NCBI RefSeq assembly: GCF_000381005.1
Contig: NZ_KB908395.1
Location: 1-55,767, forward strand
DNA from: Selenomonas bovis DSM 23594
Lineage (GTDB): Bacteria > Bacillota > Negativicutes > Selenomonadales > Selenomonadaceae
Length of the DNA stretch: 55,767 nt
Direction: 5' to 3'
Below, piece by piece: positions 34,813 to 43,797 of this stretch; positions within the stretch are counted from its first letter, which is position 1, and every line of letters begins with the position of its first letter. The notes beneath the pieces were generated by a model. It worked only from the letters and a program-made list of their open reading frames with translations. It had not been told where the DNA came from and did no database searches. The position numbers and the translations under genes were made by a program.

Positions 34813-35451
34813 ATGCGCGTCACGAAGAAAATCAAGGAGGAGCAGATCCGCATCCTCGAGCAGACGTATCTCGGCGCCAAGCCGGCGCTCAAGTTTCGCA
34901 ATCCGTTCGAGCTGCTCATCGCAGTCATCCTCTCGGCGCAATGCACGGATAAGCGCGTCAACGTCACGACCGCGCGGCTCTTCGCCAAGGCGCCGACGCC
35001 TGCGGCCATCGTCGCGCTCGGCCTGCCGCAGCTCGAGGAGGAGATCCGTGACTGCGGGCTCTTCCGCAACAAGGCGAAGAATATCATGGCGACCTGTGTG
35101 ACGCTCTGCGAGCAGTACGGCGGCGAGGTGCCGGAGGACTACGACGCGCTCCTGAAGCTTCCGGGCGTCGGCCGCAAGACGGCGAACGTCGTGACTTCCA
35201 TCGCGTTCCACCGCCCGGCCATCGCTGTCGACACGCATGTCTTCCGCGTGGCGAACCGGCTGCATCTCGCGGTGGGGGAGACGCCGCTCGCGGTTGAGCG
35301 CGGCCTCCAGCGCGCCATTCCTAAGGAAAAGTGGTCGGACGCGCATCACTGGCTCATCTGGCATGGGCGGCGCGTCTGCAAGGCGCGTCGGCCGCTCTGC
35401 GAGACGTGTCCGCTCGCGCCCGTCTGCCCGAGCGCGGGCCATGCGGAATGA
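34813..35451 (+). CDS. nth: Endonuclease III
   Basis: A 212-residue DNA glycosylase/AP lyase for oxidised pyrimidines. The helix-hairpin-helix LPGVGRKTANVV contains the catalytic lysine (RKTAN), the Asp is in AVDTHVFRVANRL, and the iron-sulfur loop has the four cysteines CKARRPLCETCPLAPVC. It starts 1 nt after the UPF0210 stop and has no ribosome site of its own, so it depends on coupling. Confidence 0.96.
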   Translation: MRVTKKIKEEQIRILEQTYLGAKPALKFRNPFELLIAVILSAQCTDKRVNVTTARLFAKAPTPAAIVALGLPQLEEEIRDCGLFRNKAKNIMATCVTLCEQYGGEVPEDYDALLKLPGVGRKTANVVTSIAFHRPAIAVDTHVFRVANRLHLAVGETPLAVERGLQRAIPKEKWSDAHHWLIWHGRRVCKARRPLCETCPLAPVCPSAGHAE

Positions 35452-35511
35452 GGCGGAGCGCGGCGGATTCCTGCCGCCGAGGCAGACTATCTTTTCTCAG
35501 AGGTGTTCAGT

Positions 35512-35994
35512 ATGAAATATCGCAAGGCGACATTTGCCGACATTGAGGCAATCTTTGCCCTGGTCAATGATTATGCGGGGGACGGCGTGATGCTCGCGCG
35601 TTCGCGCAATACGCTCTATGAGACGCTGCGAGACATGATCGTTGCGGAGGACGACGCGGGCGAGATTGTCGGCGTGGGCGGGCTGCATATCCTCTGGGAC
35701 AGACTGGCGGAGATCCGGACGATGGCCGTCTCGCCCCGGCTGACGCGCCACGGCATCGGCGGGGAAATCGTCCGCCGCCTCATGGCGGAGGGAAGGACGC
35801 TCGGCGTAGAAAAGTTCTTTACGCTCACATATAAGCCGGGATTCTTCCAGACGCTCGGCTTCCATACGGTGACGAAGGATGCCCTGCCGCAGAAGGTCTG
35901 GAAAGACTGCATCGACTGCCCGAAGTTCCCGAACTGCGATGAGATCGCTATGGTGAAACTCGATGGTGCGGCAGAGGATACCAGCGGCCAGTAA
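35512..35994 (+). CDS. GNAT N-acetyltransferase, ArgA-like
   Basis: A 160-residue GNAT acetyltransferase. The acetyl-CoA site is AVSPRLTRHGIGGEIVRRLM, and the tail VWKDCIDCPKFPNCDE is characteristic of a family that includes short N-acetylglutamate synthases of arginine biosynthesis. No arg gene is nearby. I prefer ATG 35512 with AGAGGTG upstream; a GTG at 35503 is in frame. Confidence 0.82.
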   Translation: MKYRKATFADIEAIFALVNDYAGDGVMLARSRNTLYETLRDMIVAEDDAGEIVGVGGLHILWDRLAEIRTMAVSPRLTRHGIGGEIVRRLMAEGRTLGVEKFFTLTYKPGFFQTLGFHTVTKDALPQKVWKDCIDCPKFPNCDEIAMVKLDGAAEDTSGQ

Positions 35995-36017
35995 CAAATG
36001 AAACAGCATTGACGAAG

Positions 36018-36063
36018 AAAATTCCGTATCATATTCATCAGAGAATGTGATACGGAATTTTGT
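36018..36063. terminator. Bidirectional terminator after the GNAT gene
   Basis: A perfect 14-bp stem AAAATTCCGTATCA / TGATACGGAATTTT (36018-36031 with 36048-36061). It sits only 34 bases before the next start codon. Confidence 0.9.
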
Positions 36064-36094
36064 TTCAGATAAACATGGAGAAAGTGAGGAAAAC

Positions 36095-37306
36095 ATGATG
36101 AAGGAGACGAAAAAAGAAGTTTTGCGCGGCTATCTCGATCGCCTGCAGCAGGGAGAGGAACTCGCCTCTGTGCGCCGCGATTTCGTGCGGTCGTTCGTGG
36201 ATGTCCAGCCGGAGGAGATCATGGAGGCGGAGCAGTCGTTGCTGCGTGACGGTGTCGCGCCCCAGAAACTCCAGAAGCTCTGCGACCTCCATTCCGCGCT
36301 CTTCTGCGGGAGCAGTGAGGAGGAGATTGCCGCCCAGCGGGCGGCGACCGAGCGGGCGGCACAGGCGGCCCCGGAACTCGACGGCCTGCCGGAGGGGCAT
36401 CCTATCTCCATTCTGCGGCGGGAGAACGAGGCGCTCGAACATCAGCTGACGGCGCTCTTCCGTCTGCTGGGCAAGAAGGAGGACGGCACGGCCTTCGCCG
36501 CCGCGTTCCCGCGGCTCAACGCTCTGCGCGCGCATTACGCGAAGAAGGAAGAGCTCCTCATGCCCATCCTCTATCGCTATGGCGTGACGGGGCCGTCGGA
36601 AGTCATGTGGGGCGTCGATGACGAGATCAAGAAGGAGCTCGGTGTCCTCACGAAGGCGCTGAAGGAGGACGCGGAGAATGTCGTGATTTACCGCGGCCGC
36701 CTGCATGATCTCATGACGCGCATCCGGGAGATGATGGTCAAGGAGGAGCGCATTCTCTTCCCGCTCGCCGTGCGTTATTTCACGCAGGAAGAGTGGTATG
36801 CCGTCTACCGCGATGACAAGGACTTCGCCGCCGTGCCGCCAACGGACACTCAGCCCAAATGGGAAGAAGCGGAGACGTGGTGCGCCGAGCAGCAGGAAGC
36901 GCTCGCGCGTGAGGAGATCCTCGACGGCAAGGTCCAGCTCGAGACAGGGGAGCTCACCGTCCGCCAGCTGCGCGCGCTGCTTGCGCTTTTCCCTGTGGAC
37001 ATCACGTTCATCGACGAAGACGATGTGCTGCGCTATTTCCTCAACGAGGGCAAGATCTTCGCGCGGCCGCGCTCGGCGCTCGGCCGCAAGGTCTATGAGT
37101 GCCATCCGCCGCAGATCATCCCGGTCGTGCGTCAGATGCTCGCCGATTTCAAGGCGAAGAAGCGCGATCACATGGTTGTCTGGCGTCGCATCATGGGCAA
37201 GCCCGTCGGCGTGCGCTACCAGGCGGTATACGGAGAAGATGACACCTACCTCGGCACGGTGGAGTTCGTGCAGGACTTCACGGAGGCGCTCGCGCATTTC
37301 GCGTGA
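36095..37306 (+). CDS. DUF438 / hemerythrin / PAS protein
   Basis: A 403-residue cytosolic protein. Residues 1-75 match DUF438 (VLRGYLDRLQQGE, VRRDFVRSF, LCDLHSALF). The middle is a hemerythrin-like HHE helical bundle with HPISILRRENEALEHQL, RLNALRAHYAKKEELLMP and KEERILFPL, which could hold a di-iron site. The C-terminus (about 295-400) is a PAS-like domain (DITFIDEDDVLRYFLNEG...GRKVYECHPP). Such proteins are suspected oxygen or NO sensors or repair proteins. ATG 36095 is set by GAGGAAAAC; it ends with a strong terminator. Confidence 0.88.
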   Translation: MMKETKKEVLRGYLDRLQQGEELASVRRDFVRSFVDVQPEEIMEAEQSLLRDGVAPQKLQKLCDLHSALFCGSSEEEIAAQRAATERAAQAAPELDGLPEGHPISILRRENEALEHQLTALFRLLGKKEDGTAFAAAFPRLNALRAHYAKKEELLMPILYRYGVTGPSEVMWGVDDEIKKELGVLTKALKEDAENVVIYRGRLHDLMTRIREMMVKEERILFPLAVRYFTQEEWYAVYRDDKDFAAVPPTDTQPKWEEAETWCAEQQEALAREEILDGKVQLETGELTVRQLRALLALFPVDITFIDEDDVLRYFLNEGKIFARPRSALGRKVYECHPPQIIPVVRQMLADFKAKKRDHMVVWRRIMGKPVGVRYQAVYGEDDTYLGTVEFVQDFTEALAHFA

Positions 37307-37326
37307 TAGGCGCGAGGAGAGAATAT

Positions 37327-37370
37327 AAAAGCGCTGCGGGAACCAGCTGGCTCCCGCAGCGCTTTTTGCT
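37327..37370. terminator. Bidirectional terminator
   Basis: A 15-bp stem AAAAGCGCTGCGGGA / TCCCGCAGCGCTTTT (37327-37341 with 37352-37366) and a T-run; it serves both the DUF438 gene and the opposite small gene. Confidence 0.92.
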
Positions 37371-37375
37371 GCCGT

Positions 37376-37582
37376 TTATTTCTTTACGACTTCCTTGAGG
37401 ATGTCTGTCATGGCCTGCTGCATGACGCGCATCACATCCTGCAGGACCGCATTGTACAGATCGCCACCGTCCGTGACGCCACGACCGTTCGCAGTGATGA
37501 AGAACTTGTGCGGATGCTCATTGGCCTTGTAGGCCTCATTGAGTTTGTCCTGGACGAGCTTTTCGAGTTCCTGTTCCGTCAT
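37376..37582 (-). CDS. Small unknown protein
   Basis: A 68-residue soluble protein (MTEQELEKLVQDKLNEAYKA...). It is rich in charged helix and has the phrase FFITANGRGVTDGGDLYNAV. I do not recognise it. A GAGGTG site precedes the ATG at 37582, better than an upstream in-frame start at 37618. The terminator behind it supports a real gene. Confidence 0.65.
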   Translation of the reverse strand: MTEQELEKLVQDKLNEAYKANEHPHKFFITANGRGVTDGGDLYNAVLQDVMRVMQQAMTDILKEVVKK

Positions 37583-37745
37583 TCGTGTCACCTCTTTTCG
37601 TTTAGCATACACATCCATTATACAACATCTTCCGGAATATTTCCTCGTTTTTCTTTTTGTCTCTGAGAAAATTTCTTTTTGAGGCGGAGTGAGGCGGTGA
37701 TTTCAAGAAATACGTTGCTGCGTTGGACCTCCGGATTTCATGAAA

Positions 37746-37930
37746 CTAAGGAAGCATTGATTACTTCGGCACTCCGTCTTCACACGACTGCACGGTCCTC
37801 CCGCCCTTGACAATCCTCAGCACAAAACGCGATGGAGCGTTTTGCCGCTACGCCTCCGGTGTATCTCCCAGGGAGATACAGGGTATCCGCGTAAATCCGG
37901 AGCACCTCATTGCATCAGTGCTTCCCTAAG
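37746..37930. mobile_element. MITE-like element, copy B
   Basis: About 185 bp, alike to the element at 8210-8391. Ends: CTAAGGAAGCATTGATTACT at left, CTTAGGGAAGCACTGATGCA at right on the other strand, both running to CTCCG. The internal CAAAACGC / GCGTTTTG hairpin is kept, and a second, TGTATCTCC / GGGAGATACA, is clearer than in copy A. GAAA flanks both sides and may be a target duplication. Confidence 0.75.
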
Positions 37931-38389
37931 GAAAATGGTGCGCAGGTATGATTTCATTTGAAGTCACTTCTAACAACGAGCTAAAAAGGGTCTAATTGTA
38001 TATCTTTATACTGTGAGAATGGAAATATGTTATAGGAGAGGATATTCTTCCTGTATGTATTTCGAGATGTTTGATTTTATCCAGCTCTTCGACCCGATGG
38101 GAGGAGATTGTGCTTCTCGCGTCGTGTGCCTGCGTGCGGTTGTTTGTTGTGGTGACATTATGTGTCACTATTGTACGAAAATTTTTAATCGCCTGTGGCC
38201 TGTGCAGGTGCTTCTTGATTCATCATGGAGTGCGTGTGGTGGGCGACAATGGAGGGGAAGGCGGGTACGCGAGGACGGGGACTGGATGGAATCGACGATC
38301 ATTTGGGCCGTTGCAGGGGACTGTTGCGCAAGTGGCAGGTATCGGTCCAAGAGGATGGATAACCGAGGGATGGAAAGGGATAGTGCGAT
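37931..38389. other. Stretch without a convincing gene
   Basis: Between the MITE and the next gene there is no ORF with a good start site and recognisable protein. Two overlapping frames (38013-38393 and 38071-38403) are open; the second has apolar stretches (VVLLASCACVRLFVVVTLCV) but starts with an unsupported TTG. TGTGTCACTATTG... at 38160 and TATACT near 38010 could be regulatory. I leave it unassigned. Confidence 0.5.
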
Positions 38390-39094
38390 ATGAGGAGCAA
38401 TAGGAAGAAAGTGTTGATCGGTATGGCTGTTGGCTTGCTGCTGGTTGGCGGAGGAGCGTTTGGCTACGTTCATACCGTAGGCCAGGTCAGAGCGGAAGCG
38501 GAGGCGTGGCAGGGACAGCCGCCGCCGGTGATGCAGGTGGATCCAGAGAAAGCTGCGAAGCATATTGCCGAGGCATTCTGTATCGATGAAAGCGAAGTCC
38601 GTGCAGCCATTGAAGCCAAGCGCGATTTCCGCGACATCGGTCATGCGGCGATGCTGGCGAAGATCAGCGGCGAGTCATTCAAAGATGTTTTGGCGTTGAA
38701 ACGAGATGGCAAAGACTGGCGTGAGGTGGACGGGGAACTCCACATCACGCGTGAACAGATACGCGGCGTGATGATGGAAATAGAAGCGCGTCATCTTGCG
38801 GTTAGGAGTAACATTTCGGAAGGAAAAGCGTTGGCATTGTTGCGTGATGGCTACCGTAGCTTTGACGTATTCGAAGCGGCGGAGATTGCCAATGCCTCTG
38901 GGAAAGATATCCAGTCGGTGCTCGATAGGAAGAAGATCAATAATCATTGGGAAGATGTGGCGCGGGGATTCGACGTCGATCCGGAGTTGCTGCGCGAGCA
39001 TCGCGGTACAGCGTTGGAATTCCTGCCATGTGCCACTGCACAGAGAGAGTCGGATGCTATGGTGCCACCGCCATTGCCGGATGATCTGCCATGA
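38390..39094 (+). CDS. Membrane-anchored protein with two internal repeats
   Basis: A 234-residue protein with an N-terminal anchor or signal (KKVLIGMAVGLLLVGGGAFGY). Two helical repeats are seen: AAMLAKISGESFKDVLALKR through DWREV (about 86-110) and AAEIANASGKDIQSVLDRKK through HWEDV (about 163-190). The pattern A-x-I-A-x-x-SG-x-x-x-x-x-VL-x-x-K...W-x-x-V is like repeats in uncharacterised Negativicutes envelope proteins. No enzyme motif is present. The C-terminus ends in a proline run. The function is unknown. Confidence 0.72.
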   Translation: MRSNRKKVLIGMAVGLLLVGGGAFGYVHTVGQVRAEAEAWQGQPPPVMQVDPEKAAKHIAEAFCIDESEVRAAIEAKRDFRDIGHAAMLAKISGESFKDVLALKRDGKDWREVDGELHITREQIRGVMMEIEARHLAVRSNISEGKALALLRDGYRSFDVFEAAEIANASGKDIQSVLDRKKINNHWEDVARGFDVDPELLREHRGTALEFLPCATAQRESDAMVPPPLPDDLP

Positions 39095-39154
39095 AAGCTG
39101 AGGAAAATGCTAAGCTCATCGCGACGGCATTTTCTTTTTTTTTGAGGAAAAGGG

Positions 39155-39183
39155 TTGACAATATTACATGTGCGGTTTATGAT
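39155..39183 (+). promoter_or_regulatory. trp operon promoter
   Basis: TTGACA (39155-39160), 17-nt spacer, TATGAT (39178-39183). Transcription would begin near 39190 and run through the T-box leader. Confidence 0.85.
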
Positions 39184-39189
39184 AAGAGC

Positions 39190-39494
39190 CATCAAGTGAA
39201 TAGCTCAGTAAATCAGAGAGCGGGAAATAGTAGTGCAGTCAACCACTGTCAAGCGAGCCGATGTCCGGGAATCCGGAGGTGAGATGGTCGGCCAGGGGTA
39301 CTGTGTGAATGGTCCTGTGAGAGTCCACCGAAACGTTGCGTATCAGCGGAGTAGGCTGGAACGGCTGCCTCCGTTAGCAGGCTAGGGTATCGGATGTGTT
39401 CCCGTACCTGAAATGAGGTGTATTTTTCATACATGAACTGGGTGGCACCGCGAGTATATCGCCCCGGCAGGAGGAATCCTGTCGGGGCTTTTTC
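39190..39494 (+). ncRNA. T-box leader, probably tRNA-Trp-sensing
   Basis: A leader of about 300 nt. The T-box GGGTGGCACCGCG is at 39440-39452 and the terminator GCCCCGGCAGG / CCTGTCGGGGC plus TTTTT at 39461-39493. AGAGAGCGGG near 39216 fits the start of stem I. The TGGC in the T-box would pair with a tRNA ending GCCA, that is discriminator G, as in bacterial tRNA-Trp, and the genes downstream are trp genes. I could not place the specifier codon with certainty. Uncharged tRNA would favour the antiterminator and turn the operon on. Confidence 0.9.
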
Positions 39495-39640
39495 ATGTGA
39501 TGTTTTCGGAAGATATTCCAGAAAAAGGCTGTGGAAAAAGCAATGTAGGGCATCGCACGTTGCAACTGTTGCAAGTGTTCAAGATAAACATTTGTGCATT
39601 TGCACGAATGATAGAGCGTGGCAAGAAAGGAGTGCTGGCA

Positions 39641-40267
39641 ATGAAAGCAAAGCTGTGCGGTATGAAAACGCGTGAGGCGGCCGAGACGGCCGAGGCGGCG
39701 GGGGCGGATCTCGTCGGCTTCATCTTCTGGGCGAAGAGCCGCCGCGCGGTGACGCCGGAGCAGGCGGCAGCCATCGGCGCTAGCCTGCGGCGCGCGAAGA
39801 AGGTCGGCGTCTTCGTCGATGCGCCGGTCGCGCGCGTCAACGAGATCGCCGCCGCCTGCAAGCTGGATTTCGTCCAGCTGCACGGACATGAGGACGCCGA
39901 CTACGCGCGGCAGGTGCGGGTGCCGGTCATCAAGGCGTATCGCTTCGGCGATGGTTTCGACGCGCGCGCGGCGGCGGCGTTCCCCGCGGAGCTCATCCTG
40001 CTCGACAGCGGGACGGCGGCGCTCCCCGGCGGCACGGGCCGGCGGTTCGCCTGGCGCGAGGCGGCGGAGGCCGTCCGCACAGCCGGAATCCGCGAGCGCC
40101 TGCTCGTCGCGGGCGGCGTTGCGGCGGAGAACTTGCCGGAGCTTTACGAGACATTCCATCCCTACGGTGTGGATGTCTCGGGAAGCCTCGAGGTGCATGG
40201 GGAAAAATCCATCGGGAAGATCAAGGAATTCATGCAGGCCGTGCAACGGCTCGCGCAGGAAGCATAG
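39641..40267 (+). CDS. trpF: Phosphoribosylanthranilate isomerase
   Basis: A 208-residue TIM barrel that isomerises phosphoribosylanthranilate. The N-terminal KLCGMKTREAAETA holds the catalytic Cys, DFVQLHGHEDADY is typical, and the phosphate site is LVAGGVAAENL then GVDVSGSLE. ATG 39641 is supported by AAAGGAG; upstream in-frame codons fall in the leader. It is first in a trpF-C-B-A run, an unusual order, and directly behind the T-box. Confidence 0.95.
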   Translation: MKAKLCGMKTREAAETAEAAGADLVGFIFWAKSRRAVTPEQAAAIGASLRRAKKVGVFVDAPVARVNEIAAACKLDFVQLHGHEDADYARQVRVPVIKAYRFGDGFDARAAAAFPAELILLDSGTAALPGGTGRRFAWREAAEAVRTAGIRERLLVAGGVAAENLPELYETFHPYGVDVSGSLEVHGEKSIGKIKEFMQAVQRLAQEA

Positions 40268-40273
40268 GAGGAT

Positions 40274-41071
40274 ATGATGAGGGATATACTTGCTGAGATC
40301 GTGGAGAAGAAAAAAGACATCGTGCGCGAGGCGAAAGAACGTCTGCCGCTCGCGGAGGTGAAGGCGCGCCTGCGCCCCGGGACGTTCCGCATGGCGGAGC
40401 GGTTCCGCGCGGAGCCGTGGAGCCTCATCGCCGAGTGCAAGCTGCAGTCGCCCGCGAAGGGACGGCTCAACCGCACGCATACGGTCGACCAGCTTGCGCG
40501 CATCTACGAGGCGAACGGCGCGAGCATGCTCTCGGTGCATACGGATCCGCATTTTCTCGGGTGCAATGAGGATTTCGTCCGCGTGCGCAAGGAGGTCGCG
40601 CTGCCGCTTTTGCGTAAGGATTTCGTCATTGACGAGTACCAGCTCTACGAGGCGCGGCTGCTCGGTGCGGATGCCGTGCTGCTCATCGCGCGCATCCTCA
40701 CGCCGGCGCAGCTCAAGGAGTATCTCTATACGACCTGGAGCCTCGGCATGGACGCGCTCATCGAGGTGCATGATGAGCGCGATATGGCGGCGGCACTCGC
40801 GACACCGGCGGAGTTCATCGGCATCAACAACCGGAATCTCGTGACATTCACGACGAGCATCGAGAACACGCTCGCGTTGCTGCCGTTCGCCGACAGAAGC
40901 CGGACGCTCATCAGCGAGAGCGGCGTCTTCACGCACGAGGACGCGGAGAAGCTGCGCGATGCGGGCTGCGATGGCATCCTCGTCGGCGAGGGCCTCGTGC
41001 GGGCGGAGGACATCGCGGCACAGACGCGGGCGTTCGTCGGCGTCGGCAAGGAACAGGAAGCAACCGCCTGA
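40274..41071 (+). CDS. trpC: Indole-3-glycerol phosphate synthase
   Basis: A 265-residue TIM barrel that closes the indole ring. Family motifs: LIAECKLQSPAKG (usually KKASPSKG), LLRKDFVIDEYQLYEARLLGADAVLLI, GINNRNL and SESGVFTHEDAEKL. Note CKLQSPAKG with Leu-Gln in place of the more common Lys-Ala/Arg-Ala, still with the catalytic Lys. It begins 6 nt after trpF with an AGGAGG site. Confidence 0.95.
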   Translation: MMRDILAEIVEKKKDIVREAKERLPLAEVKARLRPGTFRMAERFRAEPWSLIAECKLQSPAKGRLNRTHTVDQLARIYEANGASMLSVHTDPHFLGCNEDFVRVRKEVALPLLRKDFVIDEYQLYEARLLGADAVLLIARILTPAQLKEYLYTTWSLGMDALIEVHDERDMAAALATPAEFIGINNRNLVTFTTSIENTLALLPFADRSRTLISESGVFTHEDAEKLRDAGCDGILVGEGLVRAEDIAAQTRAFVGVGKEQEATA

Positions 41072-41104
41072 GCACAGGCAGAAATGGATAAAGGAGAGGT
41101 TTTC

Positions 41105-42288
<1,184 letters not shown>

Positions 42289-42292
<4 letters not shown>

Positions 42293-43119
42293 TGGAGCAG
42301 AGAGTGGAGGCAGAAACTATGCAGACGCGTTTCGATAAAAAAATGGCCGCGCGCAAGGCAGCGGGCCGCAAGGGGATCTTCATCTATATCACGGCGGGTG
42401 CGCCCGACATCCAGACGACCCTCCGGGCCGTCAAGGAAGCGGAAAAGGCGGGGGCGGACGTCATCGAGCTCGGCCTGCCGTTCTCCGATCCGATGGCGGA
42501 CGGGCCGGTCATTCAGGATGCCTCGGTCTGCGCGCTGCGCGGCGGCATGACGACGCAAAAGGAACTCGAGATCGTTCGGCAGATCCGCACGTTTTCCGAC
42601 ATCCCGCTCATCGGCATGGGCTACGCCAACACGATGCTGCACTACGGCTTCGAACGGTTCGTCAAGGACTTCAAGGCGGCGGGCATGGACGGCATCATCG
42701 TACCGGATGTGCCGCACGAGGAGTCGGGCGAGATGCGCCGCATCTGCGCGGAGCAGTCGTTCCATCTCGCGGAGTTCATCACGCCGGGCACGACGCCGGC
42801 GCGCATGAAAGAGACCTGCGTCGGCGCGACGGGCTTCATCTACTGTGTTTCGAACAATGGCGTCACGGGCGTCAAGAAAATCGACTACTCGACTATCGGC
42901 AAGGTCTGCGCGCAGGCGCGCTCCTTCACGGACACGCCGCTGGCCGTCGGTTTCGGCATCGGTTCGCCGGAGGCGGCGGTCGATGCGGCGGTGCATGCGG
43001 ATGCCGTCATCGTCGGCAGCGCCGTGGTCGGACGTCTCATGAAGGGGCAGTTCGACGACGCCATGGCGCTCATCCGCGCGATGCGCGAGGCGCTTGACGC
43101 GGCGTACTGCGCGAACTGA
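42289..43119 (+). CDS. trpA: Tryptophan synthase alpha chain
   Basis: A 276-residue TIM barrel that releases indole from indole-glycerol phosphate. Catalytic residues: Glu in [21 protein letters not shown] and the Asp in the same segment; the phosphate site includes GFGIGSPE. Start overlaps trpB. Its last 50 nt overlap the 3' end of the convergent glycosylase gene. No trpD follows or precedes it. Confidence 0.96.
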
Positions 43120-43639
43120 GCTTGCCTGCGGGCGGCGTCCCGAGAATCGCTTCGCCCCAGACCTCGGCGAGCATCGGCAGGCGCCATTTCGCGTTGGCGG
43201 GGCTGGTCGACGGCAGCTGATGGAATGTAAGGTCGGCGCGCGTGAGGAGCGGCCGGTTGTAGCGGCGGAAGCATTGATATGATTTCGCACCGTTGAAGCA
43301 GATGGTATGGATCGCGGGATGCGCCGCGAGGAACGAGGTGAAATCGTTGCCGCGTTCCTCGTGGATGGCCGTATCGAGGCTGCCGACGCGCTCGCAGCTC
43401 GCGATCGCGTCCCAGAGCGCGATGTGATGTGAGAGCAGCAGATGGAGGCGCTCGCCGTAGTCAGCGGGCGGCTCGGCCGCTCCCGTCAGGAGCAGCGCCA
43501 TGAGCGGCCAGAATCTGTTCTGCGGATGTGCGTAGTATTGCTGCGCCGCGAGGGACTTGACGCTCGGCATCGAGCCGAGCACCAGGACGCGGCAGCCGGC
43601 GTCGATGCTCGGTGGGAAACCGACGCAATGTGTGTCCAT
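43070..43639 (-). CDS. DNA-deoxyinosine (hypoxanthine) glycosylase, UDG superfamily
   Basis: A 189-residue glycosylase. VLVLGSMPSVKSLAAQQYYA and HPQNRFWPLMA form the N-terminal motif of the family 6 hypoxanthine glycosylases, and LPSTSPANAKW is the second UDG motif. It should remove deaminated adenine from DNA. It lies opposite to and between the two trp segments and overlaps trpA tail to tail; the last about 35 residues, coded in the overlap, are basic and of low complexity. Confidence 0.85.
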   Translation of the reverse strand: MDTHCVGFPPSIDAGCRVLVLGSMPSVKSLAAQQYYAHPQNRFWPLMALLLTGAAEPPADYGERLHLLLSHHIALWDAIASCERVGSLDTAIHEERGNDFTSFLAAHPAIHTICFNGAKSYQCFRRYNRPLLTRADLTFHQLPSTSPANAKWRLPMLAEVWGEAILGTPPAGKLSSRSTPRQAPRASRG

Positions 43640-43797
43640 GAGGATACCTCTTTTCTTCGTGAAATATGACTTCAGCCTACCACAGAGGAGAGGAAATTAC
43701 CAGATGTTCCTGATTTCCGGGATAAGGGAATCGCGGGACAGATCTGATGATCGCAGGAATGCGGGTGGCAGGCCTCGCAGCCAGACAGGGAGTGAAT

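Noticed and set aside
38013-38403. Two overlapping plus-strand ORFs of 110-126 codons
   Set aside because: No good ribosome sites, odd composition and no recognisable motif; kept only as an unassigned stretch.
39102-39282. Short plus-strand ORF over the trp promoter
   Set aside because: It overlaps the consensus promoter and stem I of the T-box and has no ribosome site.
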